Origin: Bacillus sp. JCM 19034 | GTDB taxonomy: Bacteria; Bacillota; Bacilli; Bacillales; Bacillaceae_D | Reading direction: 5' to 3' | Assembly (NCBI RefSeq): GCF_001310635.1 | Contig: NZ_BAXR01000002.1 | Coordinates: 434,001 to 498,000, forward strand | DNA length: 64,000 nucleotides | Shown here: piece by piece, positions 1-9,957 of the stretch | Position numbering within the stretch: position 1 is the stretch's first letter | How the letters are laid out: each line of letters begins with the position of its first letter | The notes under the pieces: model-generated | Told to the model about the DNA's origin: nothing | Databases searched by the model: none | What the model saw: only the letters and a program-made list of their open reading frames with translations | Program-made: the position numbers and the translations under genes

Positions 1-137
1 TACTTACCGTTTGAACACTAAAGTATTACGTTTTTTCGGGAGGCACCATAATAACTGAGGTTCAAAATGGCGCTGGCCTTAAGACCCCAGAGAAGTTATA
101 AGATTATGGGATGGAAATTTAACACACCCAACAAATG

Positions 138-168
138 AGAAGCTCCAACAACAAGTCTTGGGGCTTCT
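138..168 (+). terminator. Terminator-like hairpin at left edge
   Basis: A 9-bp stem (138-146 with 160-168, one G-T pair) is followed by a weak T-rich stretch. It may end a gene lying left of the window; a reading frame closes with TAA at 19-21, but too little is present to identify it. Bases 22-137 hold no gene or riboswitch I can recognise. Confidence 0.45.
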
Positions 169-337
169 TATATTATGATTTAATTGCTAGTAATTTTGCG
201 TACAGGTAAAGATCAACCGTTTATTTTCTTGATATTTAACAAGTATGTGTTGAATTAAACAAATCTTCCTCTGTAAATCCTATTTTACGTGACATAAAAT
301 ATTAAAAAGTGAAATAGGATCATGATCGTCTCCTCTC

Positions 338-559
338 CTATTCTTTAACTTTTAAGCCATTCCAAAGTAAATTCCATATGCTGTCTAGTTCGTAATCTGA
401 AAGATCATCTCCAGAAAGCATACGATGTATGATATAGCCATCAGTCATAAATAGTAGGTTCTAATAATTAAGTTTTTTGATTGCCATCAAAATCTCATAT
501 TCAATGCTGTGGAATCGATCACATTCTTTCCACCTGTAAATTAAACGGTGAAATTGAAA
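338..559 (-). pseudogene. TetR/AcrR-family regulator remnant (C-terminal part)
   Basis: Read on the minus strand this stretch encodes a TetR-type C-terminal ligand domain: a helix rich in Arg, Trp, Lys and Cys, then an IEYEILMAIKKLNY segment, an in-frame TAG at 461-463, then NLLFMTDGYIIHRMLSG and a closing TAG at 338-340. The frame is the same on both sides of the stop. No N-terminal helix-turn-helix is present; a stop codon (560-562) lies directly upstream in this frame. TetR proteins of this type often sit beside fatty-acid or acyl-CoA genes, which fits the mutase genes downstream. I infer a dead regulator; a base-call error could explain the internal stop but not the missing N-terminus. 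Confidence 0.6.
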
Positions 560-629
560 TTAAAGTGACGTAATAATCATAACAACCTTCATATCCTAAT
601 AAAATAGTAAAAAAATGGAGGAATTAAGA

Positions 630-1832
630 GTGGCAGACTATGATCGGTGGAAGAAAGCGGTAGAGGATACATTCCCGTTCGAGGAGGGACAAACGATAAT
701 TGATAAAGATGTGGTCATTGAACTTCTATATCGAAGTGATCAAAATCGTCAAATCCCTTATCATAATCCGGGAAACTTTCCATATACAAGAGGTGGATCT
801 TCTCAATTACAAAAGCCGCTTATCATGCAAAAAGTCAATATGAGAGACGGCGAAGAACAAGTAGAAAGACGAGTAAAGGAAATGAGCGAGGCTGACATCG
901 ATTGTCTGCAATTAATACTACCTTGTGATATATGGTCAGAAGAAGTATTTGAGTATCAACACGAGATCGAGAAAATGATACGCATTTTTCAAAATACGAA
1001 AGTACAGCTCCTTATGGAAGCGGGGAAGTTACAAAAACCGATCATAGAGAAACTAACGTCGTGTACTAATTGGCATGAAAAAACACAAATAAAAGGTGCT
1101 ATATTGGTTGATCCACTGCAGTCGTTAATCTTTAAGAATAACAATGATCAACAAAAGGAAAGATATCGGTCGCTAGCTGATTGTATAGAGATGTCTATAT
1201 TTCCACATATCCGGCTACTCCAGATTGATACCGAGCCTTATCGGTTATTAGGAGTAAATGTTGTGATGGAATTGGCACTTGCTATGGCTGTTGGAGTTGA
1301 ATATATAGAGCAATTGCGAAAACATGACATTGAACCAAATGAAGTAAGCAAAAAAATGATGTTTACCTTTTCAATCGGCAGTTATATAGGTGTTGAAATA
1401 GCAAAATTGCGTGCCTTTCGAACGTTATGGGCAAGCGTAATGAAGGAATATAAAGCGGATCCATTAGCACAACAAGCTTGGATAGAAGCTAGAACAGCTC
1501 GTGAGCTACAAGTTGAAAATGATCCACATATGTCAATTGTGAAGGCAACAGTTAGTGGATTAGCAGCGATATTAGGCGGGGCAAACCATCTTTTCATTCG
1601 TCCAAATTTAGATGAACATCTTGCACGTCAAGCGGCACTTATTTTAAGAGACGAGGCTTTTCTATATTTCCCAATTGATAGTGTCGGTGGCTCCTATTAC
1701 ATTGAAGCTTTAACAGAACAGCTAGCGGAGAAGTCCTGGAATTTGTTTTTGGATATTGAGCGACAAGGTGGAATTGTAGCAGCTTGGACAGGTGGATGGT
1801 TAGAAAAACATATAATGGGAGGGAAAATATGA
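630..1832 (+). CDS. mutA: Methylmalonyl-CoA mutase small subunit, short form
   Basis: The roughly 400-residue product resembles the (beta/alpha)8 substrate-binding barrel of methylmalonyl-CoA mutase: [27 protein letters not shown] and [19 protein letters not shown] are typical segments. The small subunit is the non-catalytic partner of MutB in the coenzyme-B12-dependent conversion of methylmalonyl-CoA and succinyl-CoA. I chose the GTG at 630 because GGAGG (617-621) lies 8 nt upstream; an ATG at 615 is in frame but overlaps that site. The stop overlaps the mutB start (ATGA), implying translational coupling. Classical small subunits are over 600 residues with a C-terminal B12-like domain; this one stops where the barrel ends, with no frameshift evident. 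Confidence 0.82.
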   Translation: MADYDRWKKAVEDTFPFEEGQTIIDKDVVIELLYRSDQNRQIPYHNPGNFPYTRGGSSQLQKPLIMQKVNMRDGEEQVERRVKEMSEADIDCLQLILPCDIWSEEVFEYQHEIEKMIRIFQNTKVQLLMEAGKLQKPIIEKLTSCTNWHEKTQIKGAILVDPLQSLIFKNNNDQQKERYRSLADCIEMSIFPHIRLLQIDTEPYRLLGVNVVMELALAMAVGVEYIEQLRKHDIEPNEVSKKMMFTFSIGSYIGVEIAKLRAFRTLWASVMKEYKADPLAQQAWIEARTARELQVENDPHMSIVKATVSGLAAILGGANHLFIRPNLDEHLARQAALILRDEAFLYFPIDSVGGSYYIEALTEQLAEKSWNLFLDIERQGGIVAAWTGGWLEKHIMGGKI

Positions 1833-3976
1833 AGAGGCAGCAATTTTCCGAAACCCTTTTTTCATTTATTCGATCTGAACATGAACCAAACTATCAAAAA
1901 GGGTCAGCATTTTTTTACAATGATGAAGTCGACCGTTCTTATCGGTATCTTGATTCACTCCCTGGTATACGCCCATTTGTACGAGGTCCTTATTCAACAA
2001 TGTATAAAAAGAAACCGTGGACGATTAGGCAATATGGTGGTTTTTCGAATGTATCAGCTAGCAATCGTTATTATCGTTCATGTTTACAAGCAGGTCAAAC
2101 AGGTTTATCGGTAGCCTTTGATTTAGCAACTCATCGTGGCTACGATTCTGATCATCCTGCTGTATTCAGTGATGTTGGAGTAGCTGGGGTAGCAATTGAT
2201 ACGGTTGATGATATGGTTGAATTATTTTCAGGTATCCCCCTTGACAAAATAAGTGTTTCAATGACTATGAATGGTGCCGTACTACCGATCATGGCCTTTT
2301 TTATTGTTGCTGCCGAGGAACAAGGAGTTGATAAAACAAAGCTAAGAGGAACGATCCAAAATGATATTTTAAAGGAGTATATTGTTCGAAACACGTATAT
2401 TTATCCTCCGAAAGCAGCAATAAAAATAGCAACTGATATTATGGCGTATGTAGCTCATTCGATTCCTTCATTTAATAGTGTAAGTGTTTCAGGTTACCAT
2501 ATGAAAGAAGCAGGGGCATCAACGGACATTGAGCTTGCGTATGCCATTTGCAATGGGATGGAATATGTAAAAGCAGGGATGGAAGTTGGATTAGGTGTTG
2601 ATCAATTTGCACCTAGAATTTCATTTTTTTGGGGAGTCGGAATGGACTTTTTTTGAAGAAATCGCTAAAATGAGGGCGGCACGGCTATTATGGGCAGAAA
2701 AAATGAAGCGTTTTCACCCTGAAAATGAACACTCGTATCGCCTAAGAGCCCATACTCAAACATCTGGTTGGAGCTTAACGGCTCAAGAACCATATAATAA
2801 TTTAGTCCGTACGACATTAGAGGCACTAGCTGCAGTGATTGGACATACACAATCTCTCCATACGAATGCTTATGATGAAGCACTTGCATTACCAAGTCGC
2901 TATTCGGCAAAGCTTGCACGGCAAACTCAGCAGTTTCTCCGTGATGAAACGGGAGTAACGGATGTTATCGATCCTTTTGGGGGTTCGTACTATCTTGAAT
3001 CGTTAACTATTCAATTGTATGAAAAGGCATTGCAGCATATTGTAGATATTGAAAAAAATGGTGGGATGTTAGCGGCAATTACGGCAGGGATCCCTCAACA
3101 AAAGCTTGCACTAGCTGCGACTGAACGTCAGGCTATGATTGACACAAATCAGGAAGTAATAGTAGGTTTAAATAAACATAGAAGTAGAGAGGAAAAAGAG
3201 GATCATGATATCCATCACTCAGGAGGTCAACAAATTCGTGAAAGGCAAATAGCGAAACTAAAGGAAGTGAAGAAGAAGCGGGATGAGCGAGTAGTTAGAG
3301 AAAGATTAGCTGAATTATCAAATAGTATGAAGCGAGAAAACGGTCGTTTACTTCAATTAGCTATCGATGCAGCTAGAGCAAGAGCTACGTTAGGAGAGAT
3401 TTCATACGCAATTGAAAAGGTTGTTGGCCGCTATGAAGATACGCTTTTTTATGTGAAAGACGTCTATAAAAAAGAATGGATGTATAAAGATGAAAGAAAG
3501 AAAATTGAAGAAGAAATAAAATGGTATGAAGAGTGGACAGGAAAGATTCCCTCGATTTTGTTAACAAACTTGGGCAAGATGGGCATGATCGTGGAATTAA
3601 GGTGATTGCAGCAGGCTTTGCTGATTTTGGCTTTGATGTGCGAATGGGACAGCTGTTCCAAACACCAACAGAGGCAGCAAGACTTTGTCAAAAAGAAAAA
3701 GTCGATTGTGTCGGAATTAGTTCATTAGCAGGTGGACATCGAGAATTAATAAAGCAATTTGTTTACGAATTAAATGTGTTAGGGAAAAGCAAAGTTCATA
3801 TTGTTGTTGGGGGTGTTATTCCCGATACGGATATTCCTTATTTAAAGACTTTGGGGATTGAGTCAATTTTTCGACCAGGAACTGTCGTATGTGAGGCTGT
3901 GTTAGACGTTATTCGAACGTTAAATAGAAAAGTAAGGAATGACTTATCATTAAAAGCAAATAAGGAGTTCAGCTAA
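1829..3976 (+). CDS. mutB: Methylmalonyl-CoA mutase large (B12-binding) subunit, two indels
   Basis: This is the catalytic subunit for methylmalonyl-CoA/succinyl-CoA isomerisation. The N-terminal barrel is clear ([51 protein letters not shown]). The C-terminal cobalamin domain carries the DxHxxG ligand motif as GQDGHDRG near residue 588. Reading is broken twice. A run of seven T at about 2648-2654 should be six ([17 protein letters not shown]), and one A is missing near 3566 ([13 protein letters not shown]). With both corrected the gene is 716 codons, normal for the family. RBS GGAGGG lies upstream and the start overlaps the mutA stop. Probably a working gene with sequence errors. Confidence 0.88.
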
Positions 3977-3999
3977 AAAAGCAATTAGATGAACTCCTT
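3962..3999. terminator. Bidirectional terminator between mutB and radical SAM gene
   Basis: A perfect 10-bp inverted repeat (3962-3971 with 3990-3999) with an 18-nt loop lies over the mutB stop codon. The convergent gene ends at 4008, so one hairpin could serve both directions. Confidence 0.6.
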
Positions 4000-4007
4000 T
4001 AAAAAAG

Positions 4008-5762
4008 TTAGGATACGGCTTCTTCTAAAAGTGAAAGTGGAACTGTAAACAAGTACGATTTATGTTCCTTTGGCGAGAAATAGGCAATAAGCAAAGACGG
4101 CCTATTTTCATAAGAATCCTCTTTTATCTCAAATGGAACGACTTCAACCATCGTATGTTTATGTAACTCTTTTTCTTGTAAGCTTAATGCTGCAAAATCT
4201 GCTGATACAATTGACGGCTTCTCAGCTAGTAGCGTTAAATAATCGGTTTGTTCTTTTTTATTAAGTGAGAATGTCCACCACGTTTTTCGTGGTTTATGCT
4301 TTTGATTTTCAAAGAAATCAACGATCATTAAGCTTTGAATGTATGAAGCTTTCGCTTTTGTTCCGTGATGTTCAAGGAATTGATAGAGACGTTTGAATAA
4401 GTCTTCAAGCTGGTGACCAATCTTAGCCCAGCCTTGAACATCCCAATAATCGCCAAAGAGCTGAAAGAAATCAAATGCTGATTCAAACTCATGTGTAACA
4501 AGATATTCTATTGTTCGATCCATCCGATGGTCATTCCAGTATTTCTCTAACACGTCTTCGACACGTTTAATTCGAATGATTTCATCGAACGATAATACAT
4601 TGTTTTTCAAGATTTCATACGGTGCTTGATCCATATAAATATAGTCATGATCCTTTGCACGAATACGTAAGCCTGTACCTCGTAGCATTTTTAAAAAGCC
4701 GAGCTGGAGCTCCTCAGGTCGCATCGCAAATACATCATTAAATGTACGGCGAAAGGAGGAGTAATCCTCTTCAGGTAATCCAGCAATTAAATCTAAGTGT
4801 TGGTCAATTTTTCCACCCTCTTTGACCATTGTGACTGTTCGGGATAGCTTCTTAAAGTTTTGTCGACGTTGGACAAGCTCGTTTGTCGTATCATTTGTTG
4901 ATTGAACCCCAATTTCAAAGCGAAAAATCCCAGGCGGTGCATGCTCATTTAAAAATTCAAGTACTTCTGGACGCATGATATCTGCCGTAATTTCAAATTG
5001 AAAGACACATTGCTTATGGTTATCAATGAGAAATTGAAAAATTTCTAGTGCATAATCGCGTTTGATGTTAAAGGTTCGGTCGACAAATTTAATCAATTTA
5101 GCTCCACTATTAATTAAATAAAGGAGATCGCTTTTTACACGTTCGATATGAAAGTAACGTACTCCAACTTCAATAGAAGATAAACAGAATTGACAACTAT
5201 AAGGACAGCCTCGACTCGTTTCGAAATAGGTTACTCGTTTTGCAAGCCCGTCTAAATCCTCTGAAAAGCGATAGGGTGACGGAAGGTCGTCTAACTTCAA
5301 TTTTGGTCGGGGGGCGTTAAGTAATATCTCTCCTTCTTTACGATAAGCTAGCCCAAAAACCATATGATATTTTTGCGTAGTAGAAATTTCTTCTAGTAAA
5401 TGCTTAAACGTTTCTTCTCCTTCACCCATAATAATAAAATCAACTGATGAAAGCTTTTCCATCCAATCTTTCGTATCATATGACACCTCTGGTCCACCAA
5501 GGACAATTTTTGCTTGAGGCATCACTTTTTTTAACATCTCAATTACTTTAATCGTTTCTTCAATGTTCCATATGTAACAGCTAAAACCGATAACATCTGG
5601 CTTACGTGCGTATAAATCACTAACGATGTTCATCGTTGGATCTTTAATTGTAAATTCAACCATGTCAATCGGAAAGTCTGGCTCAGCGTAAGCCTTTAAA
5701 CATCGTAGTGCTAAACAAGTGTGAATATACTTTGCGTTTAACGTCGTTAAGACGGTTTTCAT
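4008..5762 (-). CDS. B12-binding-domain radical SAM protein (DUF4080 type)
   Basis: The 584-residue protein has an N-terminal B12-binding-like Rossmann domain (about 1-150; GFSCYIWN, IVLGGPEVSYDT, IIMGEGEETF), then a radical SAM core with the CxxxCxxC iron-sulfur motif CPYSCQFC (Cys186, 190, 193), and a C-terminal region of the DUF4080 kind. Proteins of this architecture are widespread in Bacillus but their substrate is unknown; a methylation or anaerobic biosynthetic step is only inference. The ATG at 5762 has GAGGG 8 nt upstream and is preferred over a TTG 15 nt earlier. It is convergent with the B12-dependent mutB, a neighbourhood that may or may not be functional. Confidence 0.85.
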   Translation of the reverse strand: MKTVLTTLNAKYIHTCLALRCLKAYAEPDFPIDMVEFTIKDPTMNIVSDLYARKPDVIGFSCYIWNIEETIKVIEMLKKVMPQAKIVLGGPEVSYDTKDWMEKLSSVDFIIMGEGEETFKHLLEEISTTQKYHMVFGLAYRKEGEILLNAPRPKLKLDDLPSPYRFSEDLDGLAKRVTYFETSRGCPYSCQFCLSSIEVGVRYFHIERVKSDLLYLINSGAKLIKFVDRTFNIKRDYALEIFQFLIDNHKQCVFQFEITADIMRPEVLEFLNEHAPPGIFRFEIGVQSTNDTTNELVQRRQNFKKLSRTVTMVKEGGKIDQHLDLIAGLPEEDYSSFRRTFNDVFAMRPEELQLGFLKMLRGTGLRIRAKDHDYIYMDQAPYEILKNNVLSFDEIIRIKRVEDVLEKYWNDHRMDRTIEYLVTHEFESAFDFFQLFGDYWDVQGWAKIGHQLEDLFKRLYQFLEHHGTKAKASYIQSLMIVDFFENQKHKPRKTWWTFSLNKKEQTDYLTLLAEKPSIVSADFAALSLQEKELHKHTMVEVVPFEIKEDSYENRPSLLIAYFSPKEHKSYLFTVPLSLLEEAVS

Positions 5763-6207
5763 AGAAAAATCCCTCAATTCTATTCATGTATGCTCTTTTG
5801 TGAATCATACCATAGAACGATCTGAAGCGAAAATATTCATAATAGATTAAGCGGAGGGGAAATGAGGTTTTTCTAGAGTGATTAATTATAATTAGTATAA
5901 AACGTGCGTGAATTGAGAAAGTGTTAATAGATCTACTTTTGAAGGTTATTGCATTCGATCATTAAAGATCCCTCAGTAATGAATGGATGGAACGTGAGCC
6001 AACGATGAATCATGAATTAAGAAGGCCAATGTTTTCATTGCTGCACAAAAAGTAGAGTGGTTTAATTAAGAAATAGATACTATAACAGATAAAAATCCGA
6101 ACGATGCTTCAAAATTCTAAAGTTGAATTTGAATTCGTTCGGATTTTTAATATTGACTTAATCATGAAGTTATTCGCAAAGAATGTTAATCTCAACAAAG
6201 GTTTACA
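5763..6207. other. Intergenic region with no gene seen
   Basis: These 445 bases between the radical SAM start and the MATE stop codon contain no reading frame with a ribosome-binding site. The only clear structure is the hairpin at 6091-6148. Confidence 0.5.
6091..6148 (-). terminator. Long terminator hairpin downstream of MATE gene
   Basis: A 14-bp perfect stem (6091-6104 with 6135-6148) encloses a second small stem, with A and T runs on either side. It lies about 60 bases beyond the MATE stop codon and would work on the minus strand. Confidence 0.65.
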
Positions 6208-7592
6208 TTAAGAAGCAGCATGCTCTCCTTGCCTCTTACCAACAAACGCCATTTCACGCCATTTCCCACCACGCCAACGCATATACATTAAAAAGCCACG
6301 TAACCATTCATCGGCAACCATGCCAAGCCAAATACCAGCTAAGCCAAGCTCTAAGTGAATACCGAAAAAGTAAGCAATCGGAATACTAACTCCCCACATC
6401 GAGATAACGGCTAAATAAACAGGGAATTTTGCATCACCGGCTGCTCGTAAACAGTTAATGACGACTAAGTTAAACGATCGACCTGGTTCCATTATGACAT
6501 GGAGGAGCAAGAGGATGCTTCCTAATGCAATAATGTCAGGATTATCAGTAAAGATACGTAAGATCGGATTACTTAAGAAATAGAAGATCGCCGACATAGC
6601 AAGCGATATGATAATGGCTAACTGTAAGCTGTGGATACAACGTTTATAAGCAGCATCAAGCTGCTTAGCTCCCACTTGGTAGCCGACGATAATTTGTGTA
6701 CCTTGGCCGACAGCTAAACCGAATAAGAGAGCAAACATCGTTACATTTTGTACATAAACTCGTGTTGTTAGCTCCTCAGCACCGAGCATTAAAATAAATG
6801 ACATTATGACAAGCTGTGAACCGTTATAAAACATTTGTTCACCTGCTGCAGGAATTCCAATTTTCAATAAGTTACGTAGCTCAACTTTAGGAATACCTCT
6901 AACTAAATAAGAAAACGGTAGGTCATTAGGAATTCTACGATACAGCAAGTAAGCTACAATGATCAGGCCAATACAGCGACTAACTGCAGTGGAGATGGCA
7001 ACGCCCGTTACTCCTAATACTGGAAAGCCAAATTCTCCGAAAATAAATAAATAGTTACCTATTATATTAAGAATATTCATTCCGATTGTGACATACATCA
7101 CATCTTTAGTGAATTGGTAGCTTCTTAAGATCGCACTTACGGTCATTAAAAGTGATTGAACGAATGAAAAGCCCCCGACGATTACTAGATACATTGTTGC
7201 TTCTTGTAACAATTCCTCAGGTAACCCCATCATCGTTAATAAAGGTGCACCGAAAAAATCAGTACAATGCTAAGTAATAAGCCGATCACTAAATTCGCCC
7301 CAATCGAGACAACGGTTACTTGACCAGCTTCTTTTCGCTGTTTCGCACCTAAATGTTGTGCGACAAGTACGCTTGTGCCAGTAGCAATAAAACCGAACAT
7401 AACAATAACAAACATAAAGATTTGATTAGCTACGCCTACAGCAGCGACAGCATCATCAGAATACTGGCTAAGCATTAATGTATCAGCATTCCCCATAATC
7501 ATATGGAGCATGATTTCGATAAAAATAGGCCACGTTAAGGCGAAAAGGGAAAGCTTTTGAACTTTCTTTTTATTTTGTTGTTGAACGTCCAT
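6208..7592 (-). CDS. MATE-family multidrug/cation antiporter, one frameshift
   Basis: An integral membrane exporter of the MATE family (typically Na+- or H+-coupled extrusion of cationic drugs), with about 12 hydrophobic segments. The N-terminus shows ALTWPIFIEIMLHMIMGNADTLMLSQYSDDAVAAVGVANQ, the usual MATE opening, here quoted in part as FIEIMLHMIMGNADTLMLSQ. The frame breaks near 7255, where a run of six T (minus strand) should be seven, giving VLIFFGAPLLTMMGLPEEL. Corrected length is 461 residues, normal for the family. ATG at 7592 has GAGGTGAGG upstream. A single-gene transcript is likely, ended by the hairpin at 6091-6148. Confidence 0.88.
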
Positions 7593-7758
7593 TTCCTCAC
7601 CTCAAAAATCATCATTTGAAGATTATACTCTATAATCAGTCATTTGTGTGTAAAAAAGAGATAAATATTAAGTAACGAAATGAAACGTGAAAAAGGACAG
7701 TTATATGTAGAAGATAATGCTATAATATAGGTATAATATGTCAGAGAGGAGTACATAA

Positions 7759-8844
7759 ATGCCACAAACTAAATCATTTCGCATTATGTATGCATTGATT
7801 CTAATCTTACTCATTATTTATTTAGGTACATTAGTAGATTGGATCTTTAAACCTGTTGTCGTTTTAGTTCAAACATTATTTGCTCCGATTGCTTTAGCAG
7901 GAGTCTTATTTTATTTATTACGCCCCTTTGTCAACCTATTATCAAGAAAGATTCCGCGTGGGTTAGCGATTCTTATTTTATATTTAATGGGGATATTGCT
8001 CGTATCTATATTTGTTTTAATAATTGGTCCAGAACTACAGAAGCAGTTTAATAGTTTAATTGAGACAATTCCAGCATTTACGCGAGAAGTTCAATCGATG
8101 TATAATGCACTGCAGGAAAATGAATACATAGCCCGCTTTCAACAAGGGAATGAATTTTCAATTGATACTATCATTGCTGATTTCGGTGAATATTTGAATA
8201 ATTTTGTTGCAGCTTTAGGATCAAATATTGCTAGCTTTGTCGGGTTTATTGCTAATGTGGTTATCATTTTAATCGTGATTCCCTTTATTCTCTTTTATAT
8301 GTTAAAAGAAGGGGAGAAAGCTCCGAAGCAAGTTCTACGGATATTACCAGATAAGCAACAGCAGGAGGGGCGTCGCATCTTAAAAGATATGGATTATGCA
8401 TTAAGTTCCTATATCCAAGGACAAATTATAGTTAGTGTTTGTGTTGGGGTATTGATGTATATTGGCTATCTGGTTATCGGTGTTGAATACTCGCTTGTAT
8501 TAGCCTTAGTAGCAATGTTTACAAATGTGATACCATTTGTTGGGCCATGGATTGGAACGGTACCAGCGGTTATTGTAGGGCTAATTGAATCCCCATTTAT
8601 GGCTTTGCTCGTTATTATTGTGGTAGTAGTTGTACAACAAATTGAGAGTAACCTTATTTCTCCACAGGTGATGGGGAGGAAGTTAGATATTCACCCATTA
8701 ACGATTATTTTATTACTATTAGTTGCAGCACGTTTTGCTGGTTTTTTTGGTTTATTGCTTGCCGTTCCGACGTATGCTGTAGGAAAGGTGATCGTTTCCC
8801 ACTCATATCGTCTTTGGCGGTTAAGAAGTAAACCTACTGATTGA
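7759..8844 (+). CDS. AI-2E family transporter (UPF0118 permease)
   Basis: A 361-residue membrane protein with a two-segment N-terminal block, a polar central region (about 90-150), and a cluster of helices ending in ESNLISPQVMGRKLDIHPL, the diagnostic AI-2E/UPF0118 segment. The family was named for E. coli TqsA, but members include Na+/H+ antiporters and other exporters, so the substrate here cannot be stated. AGAGGAG lies just upstream of the ATG. It is followed 51 bp later by the rhodanese gene on the same strand, possibly the same transcript. Confidence 0.85.
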   Translation: MPQTKSFRIMYALILILLIIYLGTLVDWIFKPVVVLVQTLFAPIALAGVLFYLLRPFVNLLSRKIPRGLAILILYLMGILLVSIFVLIIGPELQKQFNSLIETIPAFTREVQSMYNALQENEYIARFQQGNEFSIDTIIADFGEYLNNFVAALGSNIASFVGFIANVVIILIVIPFILFYMLKEGEKAPKQVLRILPDKQQQEGRRILKDMDYALSSYIQGQIIVSVCVGVLMYIGYLVIGVEYSLVLALVAMFTNVIPFVGPWIGTVPAVIVGLIESPFMALLVIIVVVVVQQIESNLISPQVMGRKLDIHPLTIILLLLVAARFAGFFGLLLAVPTYAVGKVIVSHSYRLWRLRSKPTD

Positions 8845-8895
8845 CAATGAGTAGTATGAAAGGTATCGTATCGTAATGAAAAGAGGTGTTTAAAG

Positions 8896-9270
8896 TTGAG
8901 TTATGTAATCGATGGTATAGAACAGCTAGACGCGGAAGAATTAGCAGTATTATTAAAAGAAGAAAACGATACAATCGTAATTGACGTACGTGAATATGAT
9001 GAATATGATCAAGCTCATATACCTGGCATTCCACTAATCCCAATGCATACAATTCCACAGCATGTAGAAAAGCTTGAGAAAAGTCAGTCTTATCTATTTA
9101 TTTGTCGAAGCGGAAGTCGAAGTCAACAGGTTGCCTTATACTTAAAGGAGCAAGGTTTTGATGATGTGAAAAACTTTGCAGGTGGAATGTTAACCTGGGA
9201 CGGTGAAGTAGAGTCAGGCCTAGAATGGGTTGTAAAGGATGTTAAAGAGTTAGACGGAAATGAAGGATAG
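8896..9270 (+). CDS. Rhodanese-domain sulfurtransferase (YtwF-like)
   Basis: A single rhodanese domain of 124 residues, cytoplasmic, with VIDVREYDEYDQAHIPG and the active-site loop CRSGSRS (persulfide-forming Cys70), then NFAGGMLTW. Such small rhodaneses carry sulfur as a Cys persulfide or act in redox homeostasis; the acceptor is unknown. The start is TTG at 8896 with GAGGTG seven bases upstream. A good terminator follows at 9281. Confidence 0.85.
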   Translation: MSYVIDGIEQLDAEELAVLLKEENDTIVIDVREYDEYDQAHIPGIPLIPMHTIPQHVEKLEKSQSYLFICRSGSRSQQVALYLKEQGFDDVKNFAGGMLTWDGEVESGLEWVVKDVKELDGNEG

Positions 9271-9280
9271 TCTAGAGAGA

Positions 9281-9313
9281 GGATCACCTTATTTTATAGG
9301 TGATCCGTTTTTT
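9281..9313. terminator. Terminator of the rhodanese gene, shared with an opposing gene
   Basis: A 9-bp GC-containing stem (9281-9289 with 9298-9306) is followed by a run of T on the plus strand. The stop codon of the opposing 43-residue gene lies within the loop and stem. Confidence 0.8.
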
Positions 9314-9425
9314 TAGAATAAGAATGCTTTCCATGTCGTGCATTCTCTAAAGCTTGTTCATTTTTAAGCATATTTTTTGCATTATTGTCCTTTTTCTTTT
9401 TGTTATTGTCTCCTGTATTTGCCAT
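9294..9425 (-). CDS. Small basic protein, DUF3941-like
   Basis: A 43-residue hydrophilic protein beginning MANTGDNNKKKKDNNAK and ending SYSKKTDHL. The ending and lysine/asparagine content match my recollection of the DUF3941 family of small Bacillus proteins of unknown function. The ATG at 9425 has GAGGTG five bases upstream. The gene is convergent with the rhodanese gene and its last codons are part of that gene's terminator stem. It has no predicted membrane segment. Confidence 0.6.
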   Translation of the reverse strand: MANTGDNNKKKKDNNAKNMLKNEQALENARHGKHSYSKKTDHL

Positions 9426-9535
9426 AATGTCACCTCATTTCAATTTTAGCGTTTCCGTTTTTCCGTGAAATATGAATGTTTAAAGAAGTATAGAAAGGGT
9501 AAGTAGTAACTAAGCAATCTAATGGGGTGATGGAA

Positions 9536-9805
9536 ATGAAAAAGAGAAAAAGATGGCTGCTGTTAGCTGGTGCAGCTGGTACGGTAACATGGCTGCTCAC
9601 AAATGAACAACTTCGGTTAAAGGTGAAAAAAAATTCTGGACAGGTAAAAAATATTTTTAGAAAAAGTGTTGTTTCAAATAAAGTACAAATGCAAAAAATT
9701 GGCCATTCTCATCCATATGATTATGAAGATAACAATATGGTCGATGAAGGAGCGATGACGAGTATTCATTACTTCAATAGGGCTCAGCAAAAAGATCACC
9801 AGTAA
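9536..9805 (+). CDS. Unknown small protein with one N-terminal membrane segment
   Basis: About 89 residues. A positively charged start (MKKRKR) is followed by a short hydrophobic stretch (WLLLAGAAGTVTWLLT) and a basic, then acidic, soluble tail. This suggests a signal-anchored protein with a soluble domain, orientation unclear. I do not recognise the family. The ATG at 9536 has GGGGTG six bases upstream; GTG 9527 and ATG 9530 overlap that site. Its stop codon sits in the loop of the terminator at 9791. Confidence 0.6.
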   Translation: MKKRKRWLLLAGAAGTVTWLLTNEQLRLKVKKNSGQVKNIFRKSVVSNKVQMQKIGHSHPYDYEDNNMVDEGAMTSIHYFNRAQQKDHQ

Positions 9806-9817
9806 GGTGATCTTTTT
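9791..9817 (+). terminator. Intrinsic terminator
   Basis: A perfect 10-bp stem (9791-9800 with 9806-9815), 5-nt loop, then T-rich sequence. The preceding gene's stop codon is in the loop. Confidence 0.8.
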
Positions 9818-9957
9818 CTGTGGGAAATAGGTTACTATATATTCAAGCAGAGAATTCGTTTAAATAAACTGCATATTTTTCTAATCGTTCTACATTTTTC
9901 TCTTTTTGAATGGGAAATGCTATAATTAGGAAAAAAGAATGGATTGGAAGTGAGTGT

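Noticed and set aside
1-137. Possible riboswitch or structured RNA at the left edge
   Set aside because: Compared with the conserved cores I know (TPP, cobalamin, SAM, ykkC, c-di-GMP, T-box), none matched.
461-463. In-frame TAG in the TetR fragment as recoding
   Set aside because: The fragment lacks its N-terminus and has no active-site context, so decay or a base error is the simpler explanation.
6183-6389. Short plus-strand frame inside the MATE gene
   Set aside because: It is the complementary strand of the MATE coding sequence with no ribosome site.
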